Source of the DNA: Gammaproteobacteria bacterium
GTDB lineage: Bacteria; Pseudomonadota; Gammaproteobacteria; Steroidobacterales; GCA-2729495
Assembly: GCA_021773815.1 (NCBI GenBank)
Contig: JAJFJS010000038.1
Span: 1-64,000, forward strand
Reading direction: 5' to 3'
Length of the DNA: 64,000 nt
The position numbers were made by a program, and so were the translations under genes. Under the pieces are notes generated by a model that saw nothing but the letters and a program-made list of their open reading frames with translations, was not told where the DNA came from and made no database searches. This document shows positions 17,060 through 25,951 of the stretch, piece by piece; position 1 is the stretch's first letter, and each line of letters opens with the position of its first letter.

Positions 17060-17671
17060 TCAGCCGCGGCGGCGGCGCGCGCGCAGCATCAACACCAGGG
17101 CCGAGCCAAACAACCAGCCGGCCGCCGGTACCGGCACCTGCTGAAAAGTCAGCTCGTAACCGTAGCCGTTGACATCGAAATTGTTCATCGTGACCAGCGG
17201 CAACACGGCGCCGCCGAGCATCATGCCGTCATAATCGTTGACGGACTGCGGCGGGCCGAGAATCACGTCGTCACCGGTGCCGCCCTCGTCGGTGTAATTG
17301 TCGCCATAGTTGTAGTTGTTACAGAGGTTGGCACCGACGGCTGTACCGAAGAGTCCCTCGATGCACTGGAACACGGCCGCCGATGCATCGCCGGTTGCGG
17401 CGGTAATCTGGAGCTGATCGAATTGGTGCGTGAACAGGTGGTGACTGGGGAAGGACGGACTGATGGCATAACGCACCTCGAAGACGCCGTTGCCGACAAA
17501 ATCGTTGTTGCCAAGTCGCGTGAACGATCGATTCCCCGACAGCGTCACGGACCCGACCGGGCCGTTTTGGGTAACACTTTCGACATTAATCAGTTGCCAT
17601 GATGTCGCCGCGTTGGCAGACGACACGCTGACCAGAAGAATCAAACCGAGACATATAAGGACCGTTTTCAT
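17060..17671 (-). CDS. PEP-CTERM sorting-domain protein, short
   Basis: This 203-residue protein has a signal peptide (about 1-22, ending SSANA). A beta-rich, aromatic and Asn/Asp-rich body follows, ending with VPVPAAGWLFGSALVLMLRA and a terminal run of Arg, the standard PEP-CTERM tripartite tail. It carries two Cys (FQCIEG and NLCNNYN) that could pair outside the cell. It is probably an exosortase-processed exported protein associated with exopolysaccharide. ATG 17671 has GGAGAG upstream; longer in-frame starts give no signal peptide. No homologous domain is recognised in the body. Confidence 0.85.
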   Translation of the reverse strand: MKTVLICLGLILLVSVSSANAATSWQLINVESVTQNGPVGSVTLSGNRSFTRLGNNDFVGNGVFEVRYAISPSFPSHHLFTHQFDQLQITAATGDASAAVFQCIEGLFGTAVGANLCNNYNYGDNYTDEGGTGDDVILGPPQSVNDYDGMMLGGAVLPLVTMNNFDVNGYGYELTFQQVPVPAAGWLFGSALVLMLRARRRRG

Positions 17672-18114
17672 CGTTTTCTCTCCAAAGATCGGACCTGAGA
17701 ACCGGCGTTCGGAAAGCTGGCGCGTCGAGATATGGTTTTTGTTGACGCATCCGGCCGTGAATTCCGCCGCCGGGAACACCGATAGCCGCGGCTCGGGACA
17801 CGAGTCCGCCCGCGGATATCGATACGATGTCCGGCCCGATCGAGGTTGCGCCATCGGTGGGCGGACCCCCTTTTTATAGAACTTTTTTGCATTGCAAACA
17901 AGCGCCGGAACCGGGCACACCCGGGATGCGCCACCGACCGTCCCGGATTATGTCAAGCACCCGCCCGACTCAAGGCGCCGCGTTCGTAGCGCAGATGTCG
18001 GGCTCATCCGTGTGCCCGCGTTCTTGTGAGGATTTCGACATCCGCTTAGTATCCGTCAACCGGCAGCCGATGCCGCCGGCACCCCGATCGGAAAAACCCC
18101 GGAGGTATTGGCAG
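17672..18114. other. 443-base intergenic region between divergent genes, with a TTTGCA/TGCAAA palindrome
   Basis: No convincing gene is visible here. The region holds the promoters of the divergent PEP-CTERM and DUF3795 genes. At 17886-17898 is the 13-base palindrome TTTGCATTGCAAA next to an AT-rich patch, a plausible operator or promoter element for the PEP-CTERM gene. The ribosome site GGAGGT at about 18101-18106 belongs to the DUF3795 gene. Confidence 0.4.
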
Positions 18115-18513
18115 ATGAACGATGCACGGCAACTCGCTCCTCATATCGCCTACTGCGGCCTCGACTGTTCGGGCTGCGACATCTTTCAGGCAACGGCCTT
18201 TGATGACGACAGCCTGCGTCAGGGCTATGCCGACAAGGTCAAGCTGCAGTGGAACCTGGTCGTCGAACCGTCGACACTCAACTGCCATGGCTGCCGCGAC
18301 GCGCGCCCCAAGTCGGGCTACTGCGCTTCATGCCAGGTGCGCCAATGCACCCAGGAACGCGGACTCGAAAACTGCGCCACCTGCGAGGACTACGGCTGCG
18401 ACAAACTGCAGAAGGTCCACGCGGCAATGATCAACGTCGGCAAGGCCATCGACGGCGTCGCGACGGCGCACCTGAACCTCGAAGCAATCCGCCGCGATCT
18501 CGGACTGGCCTGA
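18115..18513 (+). CDS. DUF3795 cysteine-rich protein
   Basis: This 132-residue protein begins with the family signature AYCGLDCSGCDIFQAT. It contains further Cys groups, LNCHGCRDAR, YCASCQVRQC and NCATCEDYGCDKL, giving a zinc-ribbon-like or Fe-S-like set of about 12 Cys. The biochemical role of DUF3795 is unknown. The ATG at 18115 is chosen because GGAGGT lies eight bases upstream; an open frame continues upstream but is not protein-like. The rhodanese gene begins two bases after its stop, so the two are almost certainly translated from one mRNA. Confidence 0.8.
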   Translation: MNDARQLAPHIAYCGLDCSGCDIFQATAFDDDSLRQGYADKVKLQWNLVVEPSTLNCHGCRDARPKSGYCASCQVRQCTQERGLENCATCEDYGCDKLQKVHAAMINVGKAIDGVATAHLNLEAIRRDLGLA

Positions 18514-18515
18514 CG

Positions 18516-18974
18516 ATGGCGACCAAACCATCTGACTGGAAGATGCCCGCAGGCGACTACGCCGGCGACGTCGCACCGCAGGCAGCATGGGATGTACTGG
18601 CGGCCGACCCGGACGCGGTGCTCGTCGACGTGCGCACGCAGGTCGAGTGGAACCTGATCGGCCGTCCTGACCTGTCGTCGCTCGACAAGGAACCGGTCTG
18701 CCTGCAATGGGTCACCATGCAGGGACCGAACAAGCAGTTCGTCGCCGAACTGCAGGCGGCGCTTGACGAACGTCACGTCGCAAAGCACGTGCCCGTCTAT
18801 TTCATGTGCCAGTCCGGCGGACGATCAAAGATCGCAGCAATGCAATGCACCGAACTCGGCTACACTGCCGCATTCAACATCGCCGAAGGCTTCGAAGGGC
18901 CGCTCGACGAGCAGCAACACCGCAACAGTGTCGGTGGCTGGAAGGTCGCACAGCTGCCGTGGACGCAAACCTAG
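18516..18974 (+). CDS. Rhodanese-like sulfurtransferase domain protein
   Basis: This 152-residue single-domain rhodanese contains AWDVLAADPDAVLVDVRTQVEW, then the active-site loop CQSGGRS with the persulfide-forming Cys and the RSKIAA helix, and FNIAEGFEGP typical of the C-terminal strand. It would carry sulfane sulfur or sense reactive species. It starts two bases after the DUF3795 stop, implying translational coupling; the cysteine-rich partner may accept or be protected by the sulfur. No transmembrane segment is present. Confidence 0.88.
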   Translation: MATKPSDWKMPAGDYAGDVAPQAAWDVLAADPDAVLVDVRTQVEWNLIGRPDLSSLDKEPVCLQWVTMQGPNKQFVAELQAALDERHVAKHVPVYFMCQSGGRSKIAAMQCTELGYTAAFNIAEGFEGPLDEQQHRNSVGGWKVAQLPWTQT

Positions 18975-18999
18975 ATTCATCAACAGGAGTAATCACCCG

Positions 19000-19938
19000 G
19001 TGACAGCAACAACAACGACCCACCGGCACCCGGCACGCATCACAGGCCGCCAGTCGCCCCTTCTACCGCTCCTCACGATCATCGGCCTGTGGTCGATCGG
19101 CGGCTGCGATGGAAACACACCTGACCCGTCAACCGGGCCAGACATGGCGGACCCGGATGGCGCCGCAACCCCGGTGCTCGCCCGCGTTGACGGTGCCACG
19201 ATCACGACCGCCGACCTGGAGCGAGCCATCCTGAGCACGCCCCGCCCCGAACAACTCGAGTACATCAATCCGCCCCAGCGCCAGGAACTGCTCGAAGCAC
19301 TGATCGACCGAAAACTCATCGCACATCGAGCCCGCAACGAGGGCCTCGACCGGGAACCGGCAATTGCCGAACGCCTGACCACGACCGATACATTCGACCA
19401 GGAACGGTTGCTGGCCCAGGCATTTCTCGATCGCTACCTTGAGGGTCAGGCGATTACCGACGATGACATCGCCGCCGACTACCAGGCGCGGTCAGCAGAG
19501 TTCACGGAGCCCGAGCGGGCGTTCGTGACCCGCGCCGTGCGACCGGACGAGACCAATGCGGCAGTTGCCCGGCAATCACTGCTGGACGGAGCCGATGTGA
19601 ACGCGTTGCAACAGCAAGCCGCGGACCGGGGTCAGACGAGTCAGGTCTGGCTGGCCCAGCGAGGCGAAGCCGGCCCGATGGAACAGGCCGCTTTTAGCCT
19701 CGAACCGGGACAGGTCAGCGCAGTTTTTCCGATCCGCGGCGGCTGGGCGACGCTGCGGGTAGAGGAACACAAGCCGGCGCGGCTGCGGCCGCTGGCCGAG
19801 GTCCGCGACGGCATCGCGGCGCGATTGGATCAGGCGCGGCGCGCGCAGACGCGTCAGGAACTGCTTGAAAATCTGCGGAAAAATGCCGCCGTCACCGTCG
19901 ATTCGGAGGCCCTCGCAAACTATCAGTGGCAAGACTGA
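19000..19938 (+). CDS. SurA/PpiC-like peptidyl-prolyl isomerase or foldase lipoprotein
   Basis: This 312-residue protein has an N-terminal hydrophobic stretch ending in SIGGC, a probable lipobox (Cys about residue 36). The body has the SurA_N-like segment LARVDGATITTADLERAI ... QELLEALIDRKLIAHRA, a helical chaperone arm, and a parvulin-like region (VFPIRGGWATLRVEEHKPARLRPLAEVRDGI) near the C-terminus. The catalytic parvulin core is shortened, so chaperone activity is likelier than prolyl isomerisation. The GTG at 19000 has AGGAG ten bases upstream. It lies 25 bases after the rhodanese gene and is probably in that operon. EpsD-type PEP-CTERM foldases look similar, but no eps cluster is here. 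Confidence 0.72.
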   Translation: MTATTTTHRHPARITGRQSPLLPLLTIIGLWSIGGCDGNTPDPSTGPDMADPDGAATPVLARVDGATITTADLERAILSTPRPEQLEYINPPQRQELLEALIDRKLIAHRARNEGLDREPAIAERLTTTDTFDQERLLAQAFLDRYLEGQAITDDDIAADYQARSAEFTEPERAFVTRAVRPDETNAAVARQSLLDGADVNALQQQAADRGQTSQVWLAQRGEAGPMEQAAFSLEPGQVSAVFPIRGGWATLRVEEHKPARLRPLAEVRDGIAARLDQARRAQTRQELLENLRKNAAVTVDSEALANYQWQD

Positions 19939-20208
19939 AACTATCCGACGTCAAACCACCGGGGCCGGGAAAGCGCCCTTTTCAGCGTCCATTCAGGGCA
20001 TTACCCCGGATTATTAACTTGTAATAACATCATCAGATTATGTAATCATAATGATTGTACGTATTTATACGTATTGCCGCCCCCTCGGCCCGGTTGAGAT
20101 AAGCAGTCAATCGGCGCGCGCTCAGAACGGACTCCAGGCTCGCACCATCATGCCGCATGCCGGCATAAACGGCAGCGGATCGCAACGCACTTGCCTAGGG
20201 GGTCTAAG

Positions 20209-22311
20209 ATGAGCAAGAGCAAATTTCGCAGAGTATTCCTCTGTGTCCTGATACCAATCACGTTATTGCTGCTGATTGCGGCGCAGCCCGCGATCGCGGA
20301 CTGCCGCGCACCGGTAGCCTGTATCGAATGTCACGCCACGATCGGCTATCCGCCGGCCAGCGTGCTGGAAAATATTGCCCAGGGCACGTGCGAGCGCGGC
20401 GATTTCGGTCGCGGCCACGACCTGTCGGTACCGCGGTTCATTCACCGCGCCGCCCTGCTGGACGACGATCGTGTGCTGCTGACCGGCGGCGCCCGCGCCA
20501 TCTGGGTGATCACGAACACGGTCGACGTATTCGACCCGAGTAACAATTCCATCTCGCCGGCCGCGGCGATGTCCGTCAAGCGCTGGAGCCATACCGCGAC
20601 GACGCTTGCCGACGGACGCGTCATGGTCACGGGCGGACGCACCGGCGTCAGCGCCAACCCTGCCAGTTCGTTCTTCGGCGTCGTGCTCGATACGTCCGAA
20701 CTGTACGACCCGGCCACGGACTCCTGGAGCCCGACGGGTTCCATGAACGTGGCCCGCCGAAGTGCAACCCAGACACTGCTGCCCGACGGGCGAGTGCTGA
20801 TTTGCGGCGGCGGCGACGGCGTCAGCACGGGTACGGCGATGGCGATCGCGTCCTGCGAGACGTTCGATGCGACCACGGGCACGTTCACGCTCGTCGGCAC
20901 CATGACGACGCCGCGCTCGGCGCACAGCGCCAACCTGCTCGATGACGGCACCGTGCTGATCACGGGCGGCTCGAACGGCGCAGGCACGAGCGCGCCGACG
21001 ACGCTGGCCGAAATCTTTGACCCGGCGACGAATACGTTCACGGCCGTCGGGCCGATGAACTTCCCGCATCTCGCCCAGACGGGCGCGAAGATGCGCGACG
21101 GCCGCGTCATGCTGGCGGCCAGCTACTACGGGTCGGGCGGTATTACCGACGACAGCGAGATCTACGATCCGGTCAGCCAGACGTTCACGATCGCACCGTC
21201 GATGTTCAAACAGCGCATCGACATCGGCGGACAGCCGCTGCTCGACGGCACCGTGCTGGTTGCCGGCGGTGTGGCCACCGGCGCCTTCCCGTCAGTGTTC
21301 CATTCGAGTTCCGAGGTCTACGATCCGGTGGCCGACAAATGGCGACTGTCCGGCATCATGGCCGATGGGCGCGACGAGTTCAGCGGCGCGCTGCTCAACG
21401 ACGGGCGTGTGCTCGTTGCGGGCGGCTTCACGCGCGATCCCAGCTCCCGACTGCTCGATAGCGTGGAGATTTACTCCCCGGGCCTGACACAGCAGATCGC
21501 GGGGCTCCTCAACGTCGTCGGCGACATGCCGCTGTCGGTATTCAAGAACGGCTGGCCTGGCCAGAACGACCTGATCGGGGCAATTAACTCGGTCGGCGCC
21601 GCGCTGAGCGGGTCCGGCAACCAGGGCCCCAATTACGACAAGGCACGCCGAGCGGCCGTCAACCTGCAGGACAAGCTCAACAAGAAGGTTGTCGACGCAG
21701 AAGCGCTGCTGCGGCTGCATTCGATCGTTCAGGTGCTGATTGACTCCCTGGACCAGAAGCTGTCGCCGAACGTACCGCCGACGGTCGCACCGACGGCCAC
21801 GCCCGATACCGGGACGGAACCGCTGCCGGTCACGTTCGCGGCCAACGCCAGCGATTCAGACGGTGCCATCGCCAGCGTCCTGTGGCTCTTCGGGGACGGC
21901 GCCATCGCCAATGAGCCGAATCCGGCCCACACCTACGCGTGTGACGGAAACTACACCGCGACGGTGCAGGCAACCGACGATAAGGGTGCCGTGGCTTCGG
22001 GCGATGTAACAGTCACGGTTGTGCCGGCCGGCGGGCCGCTGACTTATGACTGCGACGTGCAACCGGTATTCAACGCCAACTGCATCTCCTGTCACGGGTC
22101 TTCCGGAGGCGTGAGCCTGGGCAACTGTGACGCCGTTCAGGGGTCAAAGGACATCGTCGACCCGGGCAGCAAGGAGACCAGTCCTCTTTGGCTGAGAATC
22201 GATGCAGGCACGATGCCGCCGGTCGGTGGCCGGCTGCCGCAAGCCGACATCGACAACATCGGCGCGTGGATCGATGGTCTGAATCCTGCGGATCCGGACT
22301 TCTGCGACTAA
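20209..22311 (+). CDS. Exported Kelch-repeat / PKD protein with two haem c motifs
   Basis: This 700-residue protein has a signal peptide (about 1-30). A CxxCH haem-binding site lies at C38-H42. Five or six Kelch blades follow (about 70-425), seen as DGRVMVTGGRTG, DGRVLICGGGDG, DGTVLITGGSNG, DGTVLVAGGVA and DGRVLVAGGFT. Next come a helical linker, a PKD domain (about 540-605, VLWLFGDGAIA ... TVQATDDKGAVASG), and a C-terminal cytochrome c-like domain with CISCH at C625-H629 and a candidate distal Met in GTMPPVG. It is likely a periplasmic or surface redox protein, comparable to glyoxal/galactose-oxidase-like Kelch proteins, though copper ligands are not apparent. ATG 20209 follows AGGGGGT. A strong terminator ends the unit. 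Confidence 0.85.
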   Translation: MSKSKFRRVFLCVLIPITLLLLIAAQPAIADCRAPVACIECHATIGYPPASVLENIAQGTCERGDFGRGHDLSVPRFIHRAALLDDDRVLLTGGARAIWVITNTVDVFDPSNNSISPAAAMSVKRWSHTATTLADGRVMVTGGRTGVSANPASSFFGVVLDTSELYDPATDSWSPTGSMNVARRSATQTLLPDGRVLICGGGDGVSTGTAMAIASCETFDATTGTFTLVGTMTTPRSAHSANLLDDGTVLITGGSNGAGTSAPTTLAEIFDPATNTFTAVGPMNFPHLAQTGAKMRDGRVMLAASYYGSGGITDDSEIYDPVSQTFTIAPSMFKQRIDIGGQPLLDGTVLVAGGVATGAFPSVFHSSSEVYDPVADKWRLSGIMADGRDEFSGALLNDGRVLVAGGFTRDPSSRLLDSVEIYSPGLTQQIAGLLNVVGDMPLSVFKNGWPGQNDLIGAINSVGAALSGSGNQGPNYDKARRAAVNLQDKLNKKVVDAEALLRLHSIVQVLIDSLDQKLSPNVPPTVAPTATPDTGTEPLPVTFAANASDSDGAIASVLWLFGDGAIANEPNPAHTYACDGNYTATVQATDDKGAVASGDVTVTVVPAGGPLTYDCDVQPVFNANCISCHGSSGGVSLGNCDAVQGSKDIVDPGSKETSPLWLRIDAGTMPPVGGRLPQADIDNIGAWIDGLNPADPDFCD

Positions 22312-22340
22312 CCCACCCTTAAGTTACGGGGCTGGTTAAC

Positions 22341-22375
22341 GGCCGGATTCCTTCGGGAATCCGGCCTTTTTTTTT
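22341..22375 (+). terminator. Rho-independent terminator of the Kelch/cytochrome gene
   Basis: The stem GGCCGGATTCC / GGAATCCGGCC has a short CTTC-type loop and is followed by nine T. This is the clearest terminator in the window. Confidence 0.95.
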
Positions 22376-22400
22376 GCGCAAAGATCACGAGAATCAGTCG

Positions 22401-22520
22401 AACAGTTTCCTTATCTCCCGCCCGGAAGAATTAAGGGGACAGTTTACTTATCTCCAACTGAGCTCCAGAAAACCAGGGAAGAGGTGCGAAGGGAGATAAG
22501 TAAACTGTCCCCTTAATTCT
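22401..22520. repeat. REP-like inverted repeat, 29-base perfect arms, plus a partial third copy
   Basis: The arms 22427-22455 and 22492-22520 are exact reverse complements sharing the core GGGGACAGTTTACTTATCTC, separated by 36 unrelated bases. At 22401-22418 lies a truncated direct copy, ACAGTTTCCTTATCTCC, with one mismatch. The element sits between convergent genes and has no coding capacity. Motifs of this shape often accompany REP-associated tyrosine transposases; none is present here, so this would be a non-autonomous copy. Confidence 0.85.
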
Positions 22521-22530
22521 GATTCACCCT

Positions 22531-23619
22531 TTAATTCACCGCCCCCGGGTTCAGCCGCACCGGCATGCGCCGGTTACCGAACGCACCCGGCTGCGCAGCG
22601 AAGCGCCCGGGCAACGCGGTCGCGCAGCCGGCGCAGCGGCCCTGTGCATCCAGACCCCAGCGGCCCAGCTGGTACCCGTCACGCTCGATCAGCAACGCTT
22701 TGCAATGGTGACAATAAGTGCTTGCTCCCGCCGGGTCGTGCACGTTACCGGTATAGGCATAGCGCACGCCGTTGCGCATCGCGATGTCGCGCGCGCGGGT
22801 CAGCGTGCCCTTCGGCGTCGCGTCGATCGTCTGCATCTTCCAGTCGGGATGAAAGGCCGAGAAATGCATCGGCACATCCGGCCCGAGGTGCTCCACGACC
22901 CAGCCCGTCATCTCGTCGAGTTCCCGGTCGGAATCGTTCTCACCCGGAATCAGCAGCGTTGTCAGCTCCAGCCAGGCATCCGTTTCCTGCGCGATATAGC
23001 GCAGCGTGTCGAGTACCGGCGCAAGATGGCCACCGCAGATCCGGTGATAAAACCGGTCCGTGAAGGCCTTCAGGTCCACGTTGGCCGCGTCCATCGCGTC
23101 AAAGAAGGCCGCGCGCGGTTCCGGATCGACGTAACCGGCGGTGACCGCAACCGATTTCACGCCGCGCTCCCGACACGCCGTGGCCACATCGACGGCATAC
23201 TCCAGGAAAATAATCGGATCGTTATAGGTGAACGCGACGCTGCGACACGACAACTCCGCCGCGGCCGCGGCGAGTTGCTCGGGCATGGCCTGGTCGGCCA
23301 GCGTGTCCATCTCGCGGGACTTGCTCATGTCCCAGTTCTGACAGAATTTGCAGGCGAGATTGCAGCCCGCGGTACCGAACGACAGCACGGCGCTGCCGGG
23401 ATAGAAATGATTGAGCGGTTTCTTCTCGATCGGGTCGACACAGAAGCCGCTGGAACGACCGTAACTGACCAGCCGGATGTCGTCATCGATACGCTGACGC
23501 ACGTAGCACAGGCCGCGCTGGCCCGGGCGCAGCCGGCAATGCCGCGGGCACACGTCGCACTGCAGCCGGCCGTCGGCCAGCGTATGCCAGTACGTCGTGG
23601 GTACAATAGTCGGATCCAT
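22531..23619 (-). CDS. amrS: AmmeMemoRadiSam system radical SAM enzyme
   Basis: This 362-residue protein has an N-terminal Cys set, CDVCPRHCRLRPGQRGLC, then GTAGCNLACKFCQNWDMS with the radical SAM CxxxCxxC that binds the 4Fe-4S cluster and SAM. VAFTYNDPIIFLEYA and STYCHHCKALLIERDGY near the end are typical of the AmrS subfamily related to pyruvate-formate-lyase activases. It is divergently paired with Memo and AMMECR1 genes, the combination that names the system. The substrate of the complex in bacteria is not established. Start ATG 23619; the 76-base gap to memo must hold both promoters. Confidence 0.92.
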   Translation of the reverse strand: MDPTIVPTTYWHTLADGRLQCDVCPRHCRLRPGQRGLCYVRQRIDDDIRLVSYGRSSGFCVDPIEKKPLNHFYPGSAVLSFGTAGCNLACKFCQNWDMSKSREMDTLADQAMPEQLAAAAAELSCRSVAFTYNDPIIFLEYAVDVATACRERGVKSVAVTAGYVDPEPRAAFFDAMDAANVDLKAFTDRFYHRICGGHLAPVLDTLRYIAQETDAWLELTTLLIPGENDSDRELDEMTGWVVEHLGPDVPMHFSAFHPDWKMQTIDATPKGTLTRARDIAMRNGVRYAYTGNVHDPAGASTYCHHCKALLIERDGYQLGRWGLDAQGRCAGCATALPGRFAAQPGAFGNRRMPVRLNPGAVN

Positions 23620-23695
23620 AGCTTGTCAAATGGGGGCGCCGCCCATACATGTCAAGTAACGGACACGCACGGGCCGCTGCCCACAGGGAACCGAC

Positions 23696-24478
23696 ATGAC
23701 GAACCGCCCGCCGGCCGTCGCCGGTCAATTCTATCCGGCCGATGCCACGCAATTGCAGCACACGGTCGCCGAACTGCTGCGCGCGACATCGACCGGCGAA
23801 CGCACGCCGCCGAAAGCGATGATCGTGCCGCATGCCGGCTACCGGTATTCCGGCGCCGTGGCCGCATCGGCATATCGACAACTTGCACCGGCGCGGCACC
23901 GCATCCGGCGCGTCGTGCTGATCGGCCCGGCACACCATGTCTTCGTGCCCGGCATGGCGGTGCCTGCCGCAGACACTTTCGCGACGCCGCTTGGCGCGAT
24001 ACCCGTGGATCGCGACGCGATCGCATCGATCGCCGATTTGCCGGGCGTCTGCGTGTCCGATGCCGCGCATGCGCCTGAGCACAGTCTCGAAGTGCAACTG
24101 CCGTTCCTGCAGGAAACGCTCGACGCCTTCACGCTGGTACCGATTGTCGTTGGCCACTGCGCGCCTGAACGCGTGGCCGCCGTGATCGACACCCTGTGGG
24201 GCGGTCCGGAAACACTGATCGTCGTCAGCTCGGACCTGTCACACTTTCATGCCAGTGATGAGGCCCGGCGGCGCGACCGGGCGACCTGCCGGCAAATCCT
24301 GGCCAGAGCGACGACACTGGACGGCGATGACGCCTGCGGTGCATATGCAATCAACGGACTGATGCAGTCTCAAAGCACCCGGTCACTGACGATCGAAGCG
24401 CTGGATACCTGCAACTCCGGAGACACCTCCGGAGCAACGGACCGGGTCGTGGGTTATGGCGCCTTCGTCCTGCATTGA
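23696..24478 (+). CDS. amrB: AmmeMemoRadiSam system protein B (Memo family)
   Basis: This 260-residue Memo-like protein resembles the extradiol dioxygenase (LigB) fold. It has AVAGQFYPAD at the N-terminus, PHAGYRYSGAVAASAY (first metal-site His), LIGPAHHVFVPGMAV, EHSLEVQLPFLQ and VSSDLSHFH (further His ligands). Human MEMO1 belongs to the same family and binds metal. In bacteria it accompanies AMMECR1 and a radical SAM enzyme. Its 3' end overlaps the AMMECR1 start by 23 bases, so the two are translationally coupled. Confidence 0.92.
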   Translation: MTNRPPAVAGQFYPADATQLQHTVAELLRATSTGERTPPKAMIVPHAGYRYSGAVAASAYRQLAPARHRIRRVVLIGPAHHVFVPGMAVPAADTFATPLGAIPVDRDAIASIADLPGVCVSDAAHAPEHSLEVQLPFLQETLDAFTLVPIVVGHCAPERVAAVIDTLWGGPETLIVVSSDLSHFHASDEARRRDRATCRQILARATTLDGDDACGAYAINGLMQSQSTRSLTIEALDTCNSGDTSGATDRVVGYGAFVLH

Positions 24479-25070
24479 GATCACGCCTGACGAACGGGCA
24501 CAACTGCTATCGATCGCGCGGCAGTCGATTCGTCATGGCCTGAACACCGGCCAACCGCTCACGGTCACCGCAGACGGATGGGCGGGGGTGCCGGCCGAAG
24601 AGTATGGCAATTTCGTCACGCTGACACAGGCCGGACAGCTGCGTGGATGCGTCGGCTGCGTCGAACCGACCCAACCGCTCGCCCCGTCGGTGGCCGCCCA
24701 TGCGTTCGGCGCCGCGTTCGGCGACCCGCGCTTTCCGCCGCTGACCGACACCGAAGCGGAGCACACACGTATCGAGATTTCCGTGCTGTCATCACCCGAA
24801 CCTGTCGACGCGCCAACGCGTGAATCGCTGGCGGCGGCGCTGCGCCCGCGCAAAGACGGACTGCTGCTGGCGGACGGCACCCATCGCGCCACGTTCCTGC
24901 CCAAGGTCTGGGAACAACTGCCCGACCCCGAACAGTTTATCGCCCATCTGCGCAGCAAGGCCGGCCTGTCGGCGCACGGCTGGTCCGACACGATTCGTTG
25001 TTTCCGCTACCACACGATCAGTTTTGCCGAAGACAACGGGCTGGACGCGGTCGCCGGCACACAGGCATGA
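24456..25070 (+). CDS. amrA: AmmeMemoRadiSam system protein A (AMMECR1 family)
   Basis: This protein has 204 residues. The AMMECR1 signature [14 protein letters not shown] (family RGCIG motif) lies near residue 60. [14 protein letters not shown] and [14 protein letters not shown], standard for the family, follow, with [23 protein letters not shown] near the C-terminus. The biochemical activity is unknown; the conserved Cys-containing motif suggests catalysis or metal binding. The start lies inside the end of the Memo gene. The MBL-fold hydrolase begins seven bases after its stop, so three genes probably form one operon. Confidence 0.92.
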   Translation: MAPSSCIEITPDERAQLLSIARQSIRHGLNTGQPLTVTADGWAGVPAEEYGNFVTLTQAGQLRGCVGCVEPTQPLAPSVAAHAFGAAFGDPRFPPLTDTEAEHTRIEISVLSSPEPVDAPTRESLAAALRPRKDGLLLADGTHRATFLPKVWEQLPDPEQFIAHLRSKAGLSAHGWSDTIRCFRYHTISFAEDNGLDAVAGTQA

Positions 25071-25077
25071 TCGACGC

Positions 25078-25938
25078 ATGCATGCGTGGTCCATCGACGG
25101 CAATGCGCAACGCCTCGACGGCGGTGCGATGTTCGGCAATGTGCCGCGCGCGTTGTGGCAGGACTGGCTGGCGCCGGATGAACACCACCGTGTATCACTC
25201 GCCTGCCGGGGCCTGCTCGTCGACGGCCTGAACGGCCGGACCGTCCTGTTCGAAACCGGCATCGGCGCTTTCTTCGAACCGGCACTGCGGCGCCGCTTCG
25301 GCATCGAAGGGGACCATAATCGGCTGCCCGAATCGCTGGGGGCGGCGGGCTTTAACGAAGCGGACATCGATGCCGTCGTACTCAGCCACCTGCACTTCGA
25401 CCACGCGGGCGGACTACTGACCGACTGGCAGGAAGGCCGCGAGCCCGGCCTGCGTTTTCCGAATGCCCGCTACCTCGTCGGTGCCGCCGCGTGGGCGCGC
25501 GCGTGCCGGCCGCATCCACGCGACCGGGCATCGTTTATTCCGTCATTGCCGCCGCTACTCAAAGACAGCGGGCGCCTCGAACTCATCGACGGCGATACAT
25601 CGGCAACGCTCGGCGCGGACGTTCGTTTCCGCTTCAGCGACGGACACACGCCGGGCCTGATGATATCGGTCATCGGCGGCGACGGCGGCCTTGCGTTCTG
25701 CTCGGACCTGATCCCGGGACGGCCGTGGGTGCACCTGCCGGTGACGATGGGCTTCGACCGCTACCCCGAACGGCTCATCGATGAGAAGCGCGTCTTTCTC
25801 GACGAGATGATCGCGCGGGATATTCGCCTCGTCTTCACGCACGATGCAGAATGCGCGGTCGCCACGCCGACGCAGGATGAGCAGGGCCGCTACCGCGTTG
25901 CGAATGAAGCGCCGGCCATCGTTGCCATGGAACTGTAG
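25078..25938 (+). CDS. Metallo-beta-lactamase-fold hydrolase
   Basis: This 286-residue protein carries the zinc motif HLHFDH at H104-H109, preceded by [13 protein letters not shown] and followed by [13 protein letters not shown] (next His) and the [15 protein letters not shown] Asp segment, which form the rest of the binuclear site. Members hydrolyse lactones, glutathione thioesters or phosphoesters. No signal peptide is present. It is the last gene of the Memo-AMMECR1 group, with a seven-base gap, so it may act in the same pathway. The substrate is not evident; the spacing resembles AHL-lactonase-like members more than glyoxalase II. Confidence 0.82.
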   Translation: MHAWSIDGNAQRLDGGAMFGNVPRALWQDWLAPDEHHRVSLACRGLLVDGLNGRTVLFETGIGAFFEPALRRRFGIEGDHNRLPESLGAAGFNEADIDAVVLSHLHFDHAGGLLTDWQEGREPGLRFPNARYLVGAAAWARACRPHPRDRASFIPSLPPLLKDSGRLELIDGDTSATLGADVRFRFSDGHTPGLMISVIGGDGGLAFCSDLIPGRPWVHLPVTMGFDRYPERLIDEKRVFLDEMIARDIRLVFTHDAECAVATPTQDEQGRYRVANEAPAIVAMEL

Positions 25939-25951
25939 TCGCCGGACCCGG

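Noticed and set aside
19960-20075. AT-rich segment with small palindromes as a possible replication origin
   Set aside because: No DnaA-box cluster or parAB/repA gene is near; it fits a promoter region for the Kelch gene.
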